Of a DNA stretch of 64,000 nucleotides, positions 7,864 to 18,028 are shown one piece after another. The stretch covers positions 620,001 through 684,000 of the forward strand of contig NW_026515450.1 of NCBI RefSeq assembly GCF_014898815.1, written 5' to 3'. Within the stretch, counting starts at the first letter, position 1, and each line of letters begins with the position of its first letter. The DNA is from Panonychus citri (Eukaryota; Arthropoda; Arachnida; Trombidiformes; Tetranychidae). The position numbers and the translations under genes were made by a program. The notes beneath the pieces were generated by a model. The model was not told the origin of the DNA and did no database searches. It was given only the letters and a program-made list of their open reading frames with translations.

Positions 7864-10800
7864 TTAATTAATTAGCATAGAAACGCTTTTGACCGCCGAA
7901 TCCGAATTATTAAAAATGTCATCAAATAATTCATCAAATGGCTCTGGGTCACTAGGTGGCACAAAATTTGATCTCTCATGATAAATTCTGAGATTTTCAA
8001 CATGAATTAGATGGGAAATCGGAGGACCTTTTAGAGTTGTGATTTCGTAGATCAGATTATTTAACTGTTTTATAACTCGATAGGGACCTTTAAATTTATC
8101 ACGAAACTTTTTGTTTGTTCCCTTTTTATGAGCTTTGGGTATTTTCCATAGGACAAGGTCGCCGACCTTAAACTGAATATCAACTCGATTTCGGTTGAAA
8201 TATTTAGTTGATTTTTCTTGATTCTGTTGAATCGTTTCTCTTGCATCTTCCCAAATATTTTCTATGAAAATTGATTGAATATTCTTGAGTTGTACTCCAT
8301 GAGGTAGACCAAGGTGATTTTCGATTGGCAATCGAGGTTCACATCCATGAATGAAGAAATAAGGTGAAACATTAGTTGATACATGAGGTGTTGAGTTGTA
8401 TGCGAATAGTAATTGTTTCAAGTGCTCATCCCATTCTTTAACTTTATCAGCATAAATATTTAAATTGATTCCAATGAAGGAATTGAACCTTTCAGTTTGT
8501 CCATTTGTCCTTGGGTGATAAGCTGTGGTTAGCTTATGTTTGATGTTGAATTCTTTCAGGAAATTTTCGAATTCTTCTGAAACCAAATTAGTTCCACGAT
8601 CAGTTAATATTGATTCAGGACAACCAAACCGAAGAATCCAATTCTCGTATAGAACTTTTATGATGTTCGATGATGAAGAAATAGCGATTGGTTCAGCAAC
8701 AGCGAATTTAGAAAGTTGATCATTGATTACCACTAAGTAACGGTTACCAACCGTTGAAACTGGTAGTTCAGTCAAGTCGAGACTTATTTGTTGAAAAATA
8801 TTAGATGCAACTTCTAATGGTAACAAATTTCCTTGAGGTGCTGAATTAGAAGATTTCTTAAGTTGACATGAGTGGCACGATTGACAATATCTTTTGATAT
8901 CTTTATACATTCCAGGCCAATAGAACCTTAATTGAATCTTGGCGATGGTTTTCTTTTGGCCAAAGTGACCTCCTGATATTTCATTATCATGAAGTTCTGA
9001 GATTATTTTTAAACGTAAGGCTCTTGGTAAGACAATCACTGGTTTATTTGGATTGTTAATCCGAAACAAAATCCCATCAAGTAGTGAAAACTTGTTTTCC
9101 AATCTTTTCCTTATTCTCTTCGATAAAGTTGTATCATCTAAAAGCCTTTTAACTTTATCACAGAAAGGATCTAATTGTTGTAAACTTTTGAGGTTAGTAA
9201 CCTCAATTTCATCGGCCACTTGATTAACACAAAGATAATCGTCTTCGTCTAATTTATCACAATTGTCGATTGCAAAGCGAGATAAACAATCGGCATCCAA
9301 ATGTTTGCTTCCATTTTTATATTTTATCTCGAAATCAAATTGATTCAATTTGATTGACCATCTTGCTAAGCGACTTGAAGGTTCACGAATTGTTTTCAAC
9401 CAACATAGACCACAGTGGTCGGTGACCACTACAAACTTTCGACCAGTTAAATAGTATTTTAAATGGTGAATCGCCCATACAATAGCCAAGCATTCTTTTT
9501 CGGTGATTCCATAATTTAACTCTGCTGGTTGTAAAGTTCGAGAAACATAACAAATTGGTTTCATATCTCCATTTTCTTGTCTTTGTAATAAAACGGCACC
9601 AATACCTTTATCACAAGCGTCAGTTCTTAGTTCAAGATCACCACCATTATCATTGAATTGAGCTAAGACTGGATGGCTTATTAAAGCGTTTTTGAGGATT
9701 TCAAATGCTTCTTGGCAAGAGGCAGTCCATTCAAAAGCACAATCCTTTTTAAGCAAGTTATTTAAAGGAAAAGCAATTTTGCTAAAATTGCTGATAAACT
9801 TTCGGTAATGTGAGCATAAACCTAGAAACGATCTTACATGTTTAACTGAACTTGGTACAGGAAATTTAGCTACGGTTTCTAGATTTCGTTCACAAGGTTT
9901 TATACCATTTTGTCCGATTGAAAATCCAAGATAATCAACTTGATTCACAGAGAAGACACATTTATGTTTTCTCAACTTAACTCCATGTTCTTTAAGTCTT
10001 GCCAAGACTTTTTCCAATCTTTCATCGTGTTGCTGTTGAGTTTTTCCAAATATAAGAATATCATCGAAATAAACGAAACAATCAACATAATTCAATCCTG
10101 CCAGGATTCGATTCATTTCTCTAGCACATGTAGCTGGACCATTTTTCAATCCAAAAGGCATTCTTGTAAATTCATAATGACCTTGTGGGATAGTAAAAGC
10201 AGTTTTTCCTTGATCTTCAGGAGCTATTGGTATATGCCAGAAACAAGCAGCAACATCTAAACACGAGAAGAAATTACATCCTTCAACTAGATCCAATGCA
10301 TCATCGATTCGAGGAATCGGATATCGATCGTCTTCAGTGATAGAATTCAATTTTCTATAGTCCACACAAAATCGGGTGTTTCCATCTTTCTTGGGTATTA
10401 AAATACATGGACTAGACCAGGGACTAATTGAATCGATTATAATTCCAAATTCTTTCATTTCATTGATAAGTTTATCAAATCTTTCTCTTTCAGGCTTGGT
10501 AAGCCTGTAGGCACGACCATAAACGGGAGGATGATCACCAGTTGGTATTCGGTGAACTGCATTTTCTATGAGGCCAACATCAGATTGATTTTTAGAAAAC
10601 ACGTCATCATATTTTTCTAAGATATTGTTAACAGTAGTAGATTTTTCGGCCTCTTCGGTAATCTCATTGATACTTTGGTCATTGATTTGAAAACTTGATA
10701 AGTTTTTAATGTTGGGTTGATTATTAATTTCACTTGTAATTGAATCATTATCTGACCTTTCGTTATCAAAATATGATTCACTGATTAAGCTTGGTAAGCT

Positions 10801-12582
10801 TTGTGAAGTAACTTCATCTTGAGTCACTTCTTGTTCTAGTGTAGCGACTTGGGTAATTTCTGGTGTCCAAATTTTTACATCTACGATTTCTCCTCTGTAT
10901 TTCATTGTAATAGTATTATTTCCATAATTAATTATCACTCCAAATTTCCAAAAGAAATCAGATCCAAGTAGAACAGGGGCAGTAGATTTTTCGAAGACAC
11001 AGAATTGAACTGGGAACAATGTATCATTGAATTTGATACAACATTCAACCATTCCCAATGGAGTAATTGAAGTTCCATCGGCTAATTTAACGTTGGTTGA
11101 CAACCAAGGTAGCATAGGAAGATTCAATTTAATGGTTGTTTCTCTTGACATTACAGAAGTTGCAGCGCCAGAATCAATTAGAATTCTTCCAGGTCTATCA
11201 TAGATTTTTCCAATGATAACGGGACATCTAGCGAGACCAGAGATAGAGCTGACTGAGTCGCACTGAGTTAGCAACTCATCGATGTATAATTTAGCTTCAA
11301 GAAAATCGGGTGAGAAATGTATACCAGGTATTTCAGAAAGCAAAGAAATTTGCTCTTCAGTAGAAGTATCAAAAGTAATTTGATTCACTTGACCTTCCCT
11401 AAGGCGTTTGTAATTATTTAGATTTACACGAATTGTCTCGATATTTCTCATCTTTTTACAATTCTTTAAATAATGTCCTTTATCACCACAGTTGAAACAG
11501 TTAGCACCTTCAGTATTCAAAGGTTTAAGTTGAATAGTAGAGTTGGTAACTCTAGGTGGCTTTATAACTGTGATTTCTTTGTCGTCACTGTGATCTTGAA
11601 TCTCTTTGAATAACTTACGAATTCGATTCAATGATCTTTCTTGCTGAATAGCAGCACAAGCAGCATGTTTGGCTTCTGGTAGAAGATTTTTCAAAACAAA
11701 TTTAATGATTTCATCTTCACTTATGAATTGATCATAATCTCGACACATATAAACCATCTCGTTGAGGTAATCAATTAATTTTTCATTTGGCTTTTGTTTT
11801 CGATTTTCGATTTTATCCCATAATTTGTCTCTTTCACCTTCTCTCAGATACTCCAAAATGAAGGTCTCTCTGAAATGAGTCCAAGTAGCGATTTGACCTT
11901 TGAGTTCAGGTAAATATGTACCTTGATACCAGTATCGAGCTTTACCAATTAAAGCTTGATAAACACAACGGATTCTTTCAGAATCTTGCCAGAAATTCGA
12001 GGCTGAGATAAACTCGTAATCACGTAACCATGCCCATGCTTTGGTAGCTTCTCCATCAAAAGTGGGAATAGTAAATGGCTTTAGTAAAGCTTTTTGACCT
12101 TCAGAAATTGTTGGTAACAATTCAGTAAAGGAACGACTTTGTCTTTGAGTTGAGTTTGGTAAACTCAAATTGGGTGTTTTATATTGTTGACTAGAGTTCA
12201 CTGATTGAACAGGAGTTGAGGAATTAATAACAATATTAGGTGTAGGTTGTTGAGTTACATTCATTGCTGTATGGTAGGAACTTCCTTCTATGGTTTGATT
12301 TGGAGAGATTTTGTTATGAGGAATATTTAAACTTTGATCTTTAAACAACTTGTCGATAATTAATTCAGGTAGATTAGCAATTGTGTGATCAAGTGTTGAC
12401 AACACTTCCGTTACCGCATTAAACCGTTCATTCATTTGTGTTTTAATACAATCTAAATCCGAAGTTAAAGCCCAAACTTGTTCTTCGAGAGATAAACCAG
12501 CAAATCTTAATGGTTCTCTTAGGTTGACTCTACCAGAGTCTTCAGTCATTTCTAAATCGATGAATTTGTTATTGTTGTCCAT
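7864..12582 (-). CDS. Gag-Pol polyprotein of a Ty3/Gypsy retrotransposon
   Basis: 1572 aa in one uninterrupted frame. Gag occupies about 1-380, with a capsid-like helical region and one CCHC knuckle (C362, C365, H370, C375). The aspartic protease has DSGA (D470). Reverse transcriptase has D776 in its first catalytic motif and YFDD (838-841). RNase H carries D988, about E1028 and D1055. Integrase has the HHCC finger (H1198, H1206, C1233, C1236), the triad D1269, D1328, E1364, and a GPY motif near 1499-1501. The PR-RT-RH-IN order is that of Metaviridae. Gag and Pol are not separated by a frameshift or stop, so differential processing rather than recoding would set their ratio. All catalytic residues are present, so the element is potentially functional. 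Confidence 0.97.
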   Translation of the reverse strand: MDNNNKFIDLEMTEDSGRVNLREPLRFAGLSLEEQVWALTSDLDCIKTQMNERFNAVTEVLSTLDHTIANLPELIIDKLFKDQSLNIPHNKISPNQTIEGSSYHTAMNVTQQPTPNIVINSSTPVQSVNSSQQYKTPNLSLPNSTQRQSRSFTELLPTISEGQKALLKPFTIPTFDGEATKAWAWLRDYEFISASNFWQDSERIRCVYQALIGKARYWYQGTYLPELKGQIATWTHFRETFILEYLREGERDKLWDKIENRKQKPNEKLIDYLNEMVYMCRDYDQFISEDEIIKFVLKNLLPEAKHAACAAIQQERSLNRIRKLFKEIQDHSDDKEITVIKPPRVTNSTIQLKPLNTEGANCFNCGDKGHYLKNCKKMRNIETIRVNLNNYKRLREGQVNQITFDTSTEEQISLLSEIPGIHFSPDFLEAKLYIDELLTQCDSVSSISGLARCPVIIGKIYDRPGRILIDSGAATSVMSRETTIKLNLPMLPWLSTNVKLADGTSITPLGMVECCIKFNDTLFPVQFCVFEKSTAPVLLGSDFFWKFGVIINYGNNTITMKYRGEIVDVKIWTPEITQVATLEQEVTQDEVTSQSLPSLISESYFDNERSDNDSITSEINNQPNIKNLSSFQINDQSINEITEEAEKSTTVNNILEKYDDVFSKNQSDVGLIENAVHRIPTGDHPPVYGRAYRLTKPERERFDKLINEMKEFGIIIDSISPWSSPCILIPKKDGNTRFCVDYRKLNSITEDDRYPIPRIDDALDLVEGCNFFSCLDVAACFWHIPIAPEDQGKTAFTIPQGHYEFTRMPFGLKNGPATCAREMNRILAGLNYVDCFVYFDDILIFGKTQQQHDERLEKVLARLKEHGVKLRKHKCVFSVNQVDYLGFSIGQNGIKPCERNLETVAKFPVPSSVKHVRSFLGLCSHYRKFISNFSKIAFPLNNLLKKDCAFEWTASCQEAFEILKNALISHPVLAQFNDNGGDLELRTDACDKGIGAVLLQRQENGDMKPICYVSRTLQPAELNYGITEKECLAIVWAIHHLKYYLTGRKFVVVTDHCGLCWLKTIREPSSRLARWSIKLNQFDFEIKYKNGSKHLDADCLSRFAIDNCDKLDEDDYLCVNQVADEIEVTNLKSLQQLDPFCDKVKRLLDDTTLSKRIRKRLENKFSLLDGILFRINNPNKPVIVLPRALRLKIISELHDNEISGGHFGQKKTIAKIQLRFYWPGMYKDIKRYCQSCHSCQLKKSSNSAPQGNLLPLEVASNIFQQISLDLTELPVSTVGNRYLVVINDQLSKFAVAEPIAISSSSNIIKVLYENWILRFGCPESILTDRGTNLVSEEFENFLKEFNIKHKLTTAYHPRTNGQTERFNSFIGINLNIYADKVKEWDEHLKQLLFAYNSTPHVSTNVSPYFFIHGCEPRLPIENHLGLPHGVQLKNIQSIFIENIWEDARETIQQNQEKSTKYFNRNRVDIQFKVGDLVLWKIPKAHKKGTNKKFRDKFKGPYRVIKQLNNLIYEITTLKGPPISHLIHVENLRIYHERSNFVPPSDPEPFDELFDDIFNNSDSAVKSVSMLIN

Positions 12583-12870
12583 TACTTACAATACCACGAA
12601 AATTAGGTTGACGTTCCTAGGACCCACGTTATCCCTAGACTTCAACTTTACTTTTCCTAAGGGCGAATTTACGTTCCTAGGACCCGCGTTAACCCTAGAC
12701 TTAAACCACCAATTCAATTAACCTTTCTGTCCAACGGACCTGGGACCTTTGTTACCCCAGACAATGGAGAAACACAGGGGACAAATGAAACTATAGTGGG
12801 TACTATACACACCCCACCAACAAAATGGCTCGACCGCGAGCTGCGAGAAAGACGAGGAATCTCCACCAAA
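12583..12870 (-). other. Gypsy 5' leader with ~60-bp direct repeats
   Basis: Copies of ACGTTCCTAGGACCC.CGTT followed by A.CCCTAGACTT lie at 12611-12642 and 12671-12702, exactly 60 bp apart with two differences. A weaker third copy is near 12734-12762. The region lies between the primer-binding site and gag, where packaging signals or IRES-like structures are found in LTR elements. Confidence 0.75.
12853..12868 (-). promoter_or_regulatory. Candidate tRNA primer-binding site of the Gypsy element
   Basis: On the minus strand TGGTGGAGATTCCTCG begins 2 nt after the 5' LTR. It starts with TGG, complementary to a tRNA CCA end. I cannot name the tRNA with confidence. Confidence 0.65.
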
Positions 12871-13397
12871 TGTTATGGTTCAGCGAACCAAGGGAACAAA
12901 TCAGCACTAAGAGTTACTAACTCTTGAAATTATACACGAGTTTAAATTAAACTTGTTACTTAAATTACTAAACACATTTAAATTACTGAGGTTAAATTGG
13001 CTAAGTGTTATCAACACGTTTGAATATCTTATTCACACATTATTGTAAACTATTCAAAGGTTTAATTACAGTTGTTAAGAGTTTAAAGAAGAGCATAAAT
13101 ATGACTTAGCTGATTGTTGCTAACAATCAGCTTTTATACAAAAGTGATCAAAATGGTTGACGGAAAAGGAAGTTAAACAAAGTGAAAGGAATTTATAAAA
13201 GAAAACAGTAAACAACAATTAAAAGCTAAAGAGTCTCAAGAGATTGGTCATCGACCAATCATAATCTATTTGATTATAAGGGAAATGAATAAGAGGGGAA
13301 AAGTAATGAAGCTTTGTTGTCAAGGAGATAAGGGTGATGATGTTGGTAACATCATCAGCGGTCAGTTTGTCCCGGTGGGACATGATAAATCATAACA
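12871..13397 (-). repeat. 5' LTR of the Gypsy element (527 bp)
   Basis: Identical by eye to 6046-6572, including all the 3-nt-spacer palindromes. The minus-strand TATAAAAG at 13138-13131 is the likely promoter core. Confidence 0.96.
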
Positions 13398-13401
13398 CCT
13401 T
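13398..13401. repeat. Target-site duplication CCTT of the retrotransposon, right copy
   Basis: Matches 6042-6045 and marks the outer edge of the 5' LTR. Confidence 0.8.
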
Positions 13402-13540
13402 ACTAACATTTGAATCTATAAACTGTAACCCTACAATCATATTTACTCTGATAAATAAAAAGTGAGCTCACTCAAATTTCTCTTTTCTATTATTTATTTT
13501 ACGTCGAGACATCAATCATCGTGCATCTAAAGTTGATAGT
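13402..13540. other. Viral intergenic region right of the retrotransposon
   Basis: Contains GAATCTATAAACTGTAACCC (from about 13413), a near copy of sequence from about 5993 beside the PC4-like stop on the other side of the insertion, and AATAAA at 13454-13459. The PC4-like mRNA may have used this AATAAA before the insertion. Confidence 0.5.
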
Positions 13541-13816
13541 ATGAGCAGTGTACCTATGGCTACCAAGGTTCATTTTACGGTAGATTTCAAGACCTCACTC
13601 AAGCTACGAGGCGAGTTGGACTCTGATGAAAATCTTTATCATTTAATGGACAATATATGGACTGGTTTTAGGAGACTCAAGATTCCTTTCGCAATTAACC
13701 ACCATGATATGGACAAGATTGTTTTGATTATCAACTATCAAGATTATTATTGTAATGAAAAAGAAATTGTTCAATTTATGGCCAATATTTTCTGTTTAAA
13801 GACCGAAATGATCTAA
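13541..13816 (+). CDS. Small adintovirus ORF, unknown function
   Basis: 91 aa, not recognised. The composition is ordinary and globular, with no signal peptide, membrane span or metal motif; there is an acidic stretch near residues 26-31. The stop TAA overlaps AATAAA (13815-13820), a compact arrangement that supports a genuine gene with its own 3' end. A T-rich stretch with TATTTA lies near 13489, but no clear TATA box is present. It lies between the retrotransposon and the DNA polymerase and reads in the same direction as the polymerase. Function unknown. Confidence 0.6.
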   Translation: MSSVPMATKVHFTVDFKTSLKLRGELDSDENLYHLMDNIWTGFRRLKIPFAINHHDMDKIVLIINYQDYYCNEKEIVQFMANIFCLKTEMI

Positions 13817-14040
13817 TAAAACTTACATAAATATATTTATTATCAATTTATTTCTCGTGTAATCATGATGTTGTTGAGTGTTGTTTCTATAATGTTACTA
13901 GTCTTGACTTTATTAATATTGAGAATTATACTAGTAGATTTTTACAAGACTAAAGACTTGAAACTAGCCTAGAGCATGCGCACAAGCAAACATGATAATT
14001 TCCAATATAAGCAACTGCTTTTGTCAGTTTAGTTATAGTC
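13817..14040. other. Intergenic region with candidate polymerase promoter
   Basis: TATAAG at 14006-14011 lies 35 nt before the polymerase ATG at 14041, the same distance seen for right-arm genes, and TCAGTT is at 14024-14029. No ORF is seen. Confidence 0.45.
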
Positions 14041-17000
14041 ATGTTTGAGTGCAGTGAATGTGGAGTTTCATTCAAGAAATTCAAGTCTCTATTTATTCAT
14101 AAAGAACAGTGTAGTTTATTGAAATGTGCAAAATGTAAGACAAGGTTTAAAGATAAAGAAATGTTCATTGAACATGTTATCAAATGTAAAACAGTGGTAT
14201 CTTCCCTTGGTGACGTAGCTACCTTTCGATTACATAAATCAGCTTATAAAGGTGTCCTTGAAATTTATGTTAAACTTGGTTCATGGTCATCTCTAGAGAA
14301 CCTGTTTACAGCTGAAAGGCAAAACATAATTAATCTCATCAGCCATGTGATTGGAAAAATTGGATCAATTAAAACTCAACTTTGTGTTCTAATCAAGTTT
14401 ATTAAACAAAAACCAGATGGCGATACGGATTCTACTGAAATTTATAAAATTTCTCAGAGTGAACCTTTAACTCATTCTTCACAAATTGAAAAAATGATCA
14501 CTAAATGGATAGAAAACCTTGAATTGGTGGTTGATCAGTTCACACAACGTGGAAGTGGATGGGTACTTCAGACAGTCAAGATGTTGGAAATTAGAGGTAA
14601 GCTAAAAGAAAATAGTGGTGGTTGTTCAAGTGTTAAATTACCACTAAACTTGATCCGTAAAAGGAGCTTGGTATCGCCAGTTTGTAAGTCTCATTGCTTC
14701 AAGTGGGCCGTTCTCATAGCTCTTCATCCTCAGGCAACACATAGACAAAGAGTCTCTAAATATAAAAAATTTGAAAATGGTACAAGTTTAGAGATATTGA
14801 TCCAATTACACCTTCTCTCAAATCAATCGTTTTGAGAAGCGGAACAATGTTTCTATCAATGTATACACTGACTTTGTGTAAGAAACCCAAAGTTGTTCCT
14901 TTGAAAATCAACAAAGATAGAAAGACAAGTCACATTAACCTGTTTCTCTTCAATGATCATTACTTTCACATCACTAACTTTAACGGATTCATGATGAACA
15001 ACAAGTCATGGGAAAGATTCTTTTGTTATTCTTGTCTTTCTGGCTTCAGAGATCAGTCCTCACTAACCAGGCATGAAAGCTTTTGTGGTGACAATTCAGC
15101 TCAAAGAACCATTCTTCCAGGTACAGAAAATGTTCCAAAAACATGTGAGTTTACTCGTGCGGAAAAGTCAATTTCTTATCCATATGTTATTTACGCTGAC
15201 TTTGAAGCCTTGGTGATAAAGAGTGAAAATGCATTAGGTGCCAGCACATTTGAATACCAAAAGCATGAAGCTTGTTCATTTGGCTGGGTTGTTGTTGATT
15301 GGACAGGTAAAATTCTGTTCAATAAATTCTATCGAGGTGATGACGCAGCAGAGAATTTCATCAGAAGCCTTTACAATGTACAAGCGTCCATCAACCTTGA
15401 TCTAATGAGGAGAATAAAGCCACCAATTCTAACATCAGAAGAAAGAATCATTTATGAACTTGCTGACATTTGTCATGTTTGTTTACAGCCACTTTTCCAA
15501 GACAAAGTTTTAGATCATTGTCATCTAACTGGTAAGCTCCGTGGAGCAGCTCATAATCTGTGTAATCTGAAACTTAGATTACCAAATCGAATACCAGTCA
15601 TCTTTCATAACTTGAAAGGCTATGATGCTCATTTAATTATGAAAGGAATCAAGTCAAATCAAGTGAAAAAGATTTCTGTAATCCCACAGAATAGTGAAAA
15701 GTATATTGCCTTTTTCATGGATGATTTCATTTTTCTAGATAGTCTCGCTTTTCTTCTATCCAGCCTTGATACATTAGCAAACAATTTACCAGATGAAGAT
15801 AAAACGAAATATTTATCACAAATGTTCAATAGCTCGGATATACCTCTACTTTTATCAAAAGGGTGTTTACCTTATGAGTATATGGACTCTTGGAGTAAAT
15901 TTGATGATGTCAATTTACCTTCAATTGATAAATTTTATTCACATCTATGTCGAAAAACAATAGATGAATCAACATATTCAAATTTACAAAGGATATGGAA
16001 TCATTTCAATTGTCAAAACCTTGGCAATTTTCATGACATTTACTTGAAAGTTGATGTCTTACTTTTAGCGGCAATATTTGAAAACTTTAGATTCACAAGT
16101 TTGAAACAATTTGGCCTCGATCCTTGTCATTATTTCTCTACACCAGGTCTCACTTGGGACGCTGCTCTCAAAGCAACAAAAACCAAACTTGATTTATTAA
16201 CAGACATTGACATGATCCTTATGATTGAGAATGGGATTCGAGGAGGAATTTCTTGTGCAATGACAAGACATGTTGTTGCCAACAATCCTCTCTCTGAGAA
16301 TTATGATTGTAATAAACCCAACTCATACATCACTTTTCTGGATGTGAATAACCTTTATGGTTATGCTTTGAGTGATGATTTACCGATGAGTAACTTTGAA
16401 TGGGTCCCTTCTGAATCTTTCGATCAAGTAATTGAATCAATAATGACTGGACAAGACTCAGATACAGGATACATTTGTCAAGTTGATTTAATTTACCCCC
16501 AGCATTTACACGATCAACATAATGATTATCCCATGGCTCCTGAGAAATTAACAGTTGATGATGAATGGTTAAGTGATTATCAAAAGAGAATCATATCTGA
16601 TCTTGAAAGTGTTGGTCTTAAACGATGTAAAACTGAGAAACTAATTCCTAATCTAAGAGATAAGAAAAACTATGTGGTACACGAAAGAAACTTGAGATTT
16701 TGGTTATCAAAGGGACTAATCTTGGATAAAATTCATCGTATTCTCAAGTTCAAGCAATCCAAATGGTTGAAACCTTATATTTCAATGTGCACCCTCAATC
16801 GCCAGAGAGCTACCAATTCATTTGAAAAAGACTTTTGAAAGTTGATGGTCAATTCATTATATGGAAAGAGCATTGAAGATAAGCGGAAACATTCCAAAGT
16901 TAAAGTAGTGACAAACGGTCAACAAGCAATGAAACAGATTAGAAAGCCAATGTTTGAACACTTTTACATTCTGGATAATGATTTGGCAATAATAAAATTA

Positions 17001-17609
17001 CGTAAATTTGAGGTTAAACTGGATAAGCCAATTTACCTTGGATTCACAGTACTAGAACTATCAAAGCTTCGGATGTATGAACTACATTACGATCACTTTC
17101 AACCTCTTTATGGAGATAACCTAAATCTTGTTTACACTGACACTGACAGCTTCATTTATCATATTGAAACTGAAGATATTTATAATGATTTAAAATCAAT
17201 GTCAGCAATTATGGACTTTTCGGATTACCCTGAAAATCATTTCCTCTATGATGTTTCAAACAAAAAGAAACTTGGGCTACTAAAGGACGAGATGAATGGT
17301 CAAGTTATTGATGAAGTTGTCGCCATCAAATCAAAGCTTTATGGAATTAAATATGGTTCAAAGATAAAAAAGACCGCTAAAGGAACTCAAAAGGCAACCG
17401 TTCGTGATGAGATATTGATAGAAGACTACAAGACCTGTCTCTACGATAGTGTGTTATTCAGACATGATAATTACAGATTACAATCTAAACATCATCAGAT
17501 TTCAAGTATAAAAACAAATAAAATATCTTTATCTCCATTGGATGACAAGAGATATATACGCGAGGATGGGGTATCAACATATGCATTTGGACATTATAAA
17601 ATTGTTTAA
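14041..17609 (+). pseudogene. Protein-primed family B DNA polymerase, disrupted by a frame change and an in-frame stop
   Basis: This would replicate the element by protein priming. It reads in three segments. Segment 1 (14041-14835) starts with two C2H2/C2HC-like fingers (C4, C7, H20, C24; C29, C32, H45, C49) and the Polinton N-terminal region. Segment 2 (frame of 14832-16838) has the DFE exonuclease motif, a Cys/His insert with DHCHLTGK, further exonuclease motifs and the DVNNLYG catalytic motif A. Segment 3 (16842-17609) has motif B around NSLYGK and motif C DTDS. Homology changes frame between about 14785 and 14835, a net -1 shift. Segments 2 and 3 share one frame and are split by TGA 16836-16838 just before motif B. 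Catalytic residues are otherwise kept, so loss looks recent. Sequencing errors are an alternative explanation. Confidence 0.9.
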
Positions 17610-17620
17610 TAAAATTTATT
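17606..17620. terminator. Shared convergent 3' end with poly(A) signals on both strands
   Basis: The polymerase stop (17607-17609) and the protease stop (17606-17608 on minus) overlap. AATAAA reads at 17608-17613 on plus and at 17620-17615 on minus. The two gene groups therefore converge with no spacer. Confidence 0.7.
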
Positions 17621-18028
17621 TAATATGTAATCATTAACTTGTGTTTTACATTTAATTAACGGAAAATTTAAGTTATTGAAATGAGATTCGAGAAAAAGAA
17701 TACAATAATAACCACATTTGATTGACAAATCTCCTTGGAATATGTTTTGATTATAAGAAAAAGAATTATTTTTACAGTTTCTTTCCAAGAAACAAGTTAT
17801 AGCATCAGGTGGTGCAGTTCCGAATGAGTCAAAATATTCACCGCGTCCATATTCTGATACAAACAGAGCAGTCCAATGAGAGCCTGGTTTCCAACTAGGA
17901 TCTAGATTAATTACTATACCAAACGGCTTTTCAAAAAGTTCAAATGGTAATTTATCAATTGCGAAAACACCTTTGAACTCTGAGAATCTCTTGAGATGGC
18001 TATCAATATCAATTGTTGATAAAGCCAT
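17606..18028 (-). CDS. Adenain-like cysteine protease (capsid maturation)
   Basis: 140 aa from the ATG at 18028. The upstream in-frame codon at 18031 is TTG, so it is not used as start. The motif order fits the adenovirus/Polinton C5-type protease: H51 in GSHW, D67 in YFDSFG, Q98 (oxyanion) and C105 in KCGYYC. Known members cleave virion precursors during maturation. It is shorter than adenain (about 200 aa) but typical for Polintons. The start overlaps the stop of the major capsid gene by one base (TGATG), so translation is probably coupled to it. Its 3' end overlaps that of the convergent polymerase. Confidence 0.93.
   Translation of the reverse strand: MALSTIDIDSHLKRFSEFKGVFAIDKLPFELFEKPFGIVINLDPSWKPGSHWTALFVSEYGRGEYFDSFGTAPPDAITCFLERNCKNNSFSYNQNIFQGDLSIKCGYYCILFLESHFNNLNFPLIKCKTQVNDYILNKFY

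Larger units (their letters stand above)
6046..13397 (-). mobile_element. Ty3/Gypsy-type LTR retrotransposon nested in the adintovirus
   Basis: 7,352 bp, minus-strand orientation. Two 527-bp LTRs begin TGTTATGG and end CATAACA and are flanked by a 4-bp target duplication CCTT (6042-6045 and 13398-13401). From 5' to 3' on the minus strand: LTR, primer-binding-like site, leader with repeats, a single 1572-codon gag-pol ORF, an extra 357-codon ORF, polypurine tract, LTR. The two LTRs read identical, so insertion is recent and the element may be active. It landed in the 3' flank of the PC4-like viral gene. Confidence 0.97.

Noticed and set aside
7864..12582. Open frames on the plus strand across this stretch (for example 8525-8719 and 9940-10260)
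   Set aside because: They are antisense shadows of the intact gag-pol gene.
14770..14835. Programmed -1 ribosomal frameshift joining polymerase segments
   Set aside because: The A-rich run at about 14764-14772 does not form an in-frame X XXY YYZ heptamer.
16836..16838. TGA in the polymerase as a selenocysteine or programmed readthrough codon
   Set aside because: No family precedent and no nearby SECIS-like element that I can see. A second lesion upstream makes decay or sequencing error simpler.
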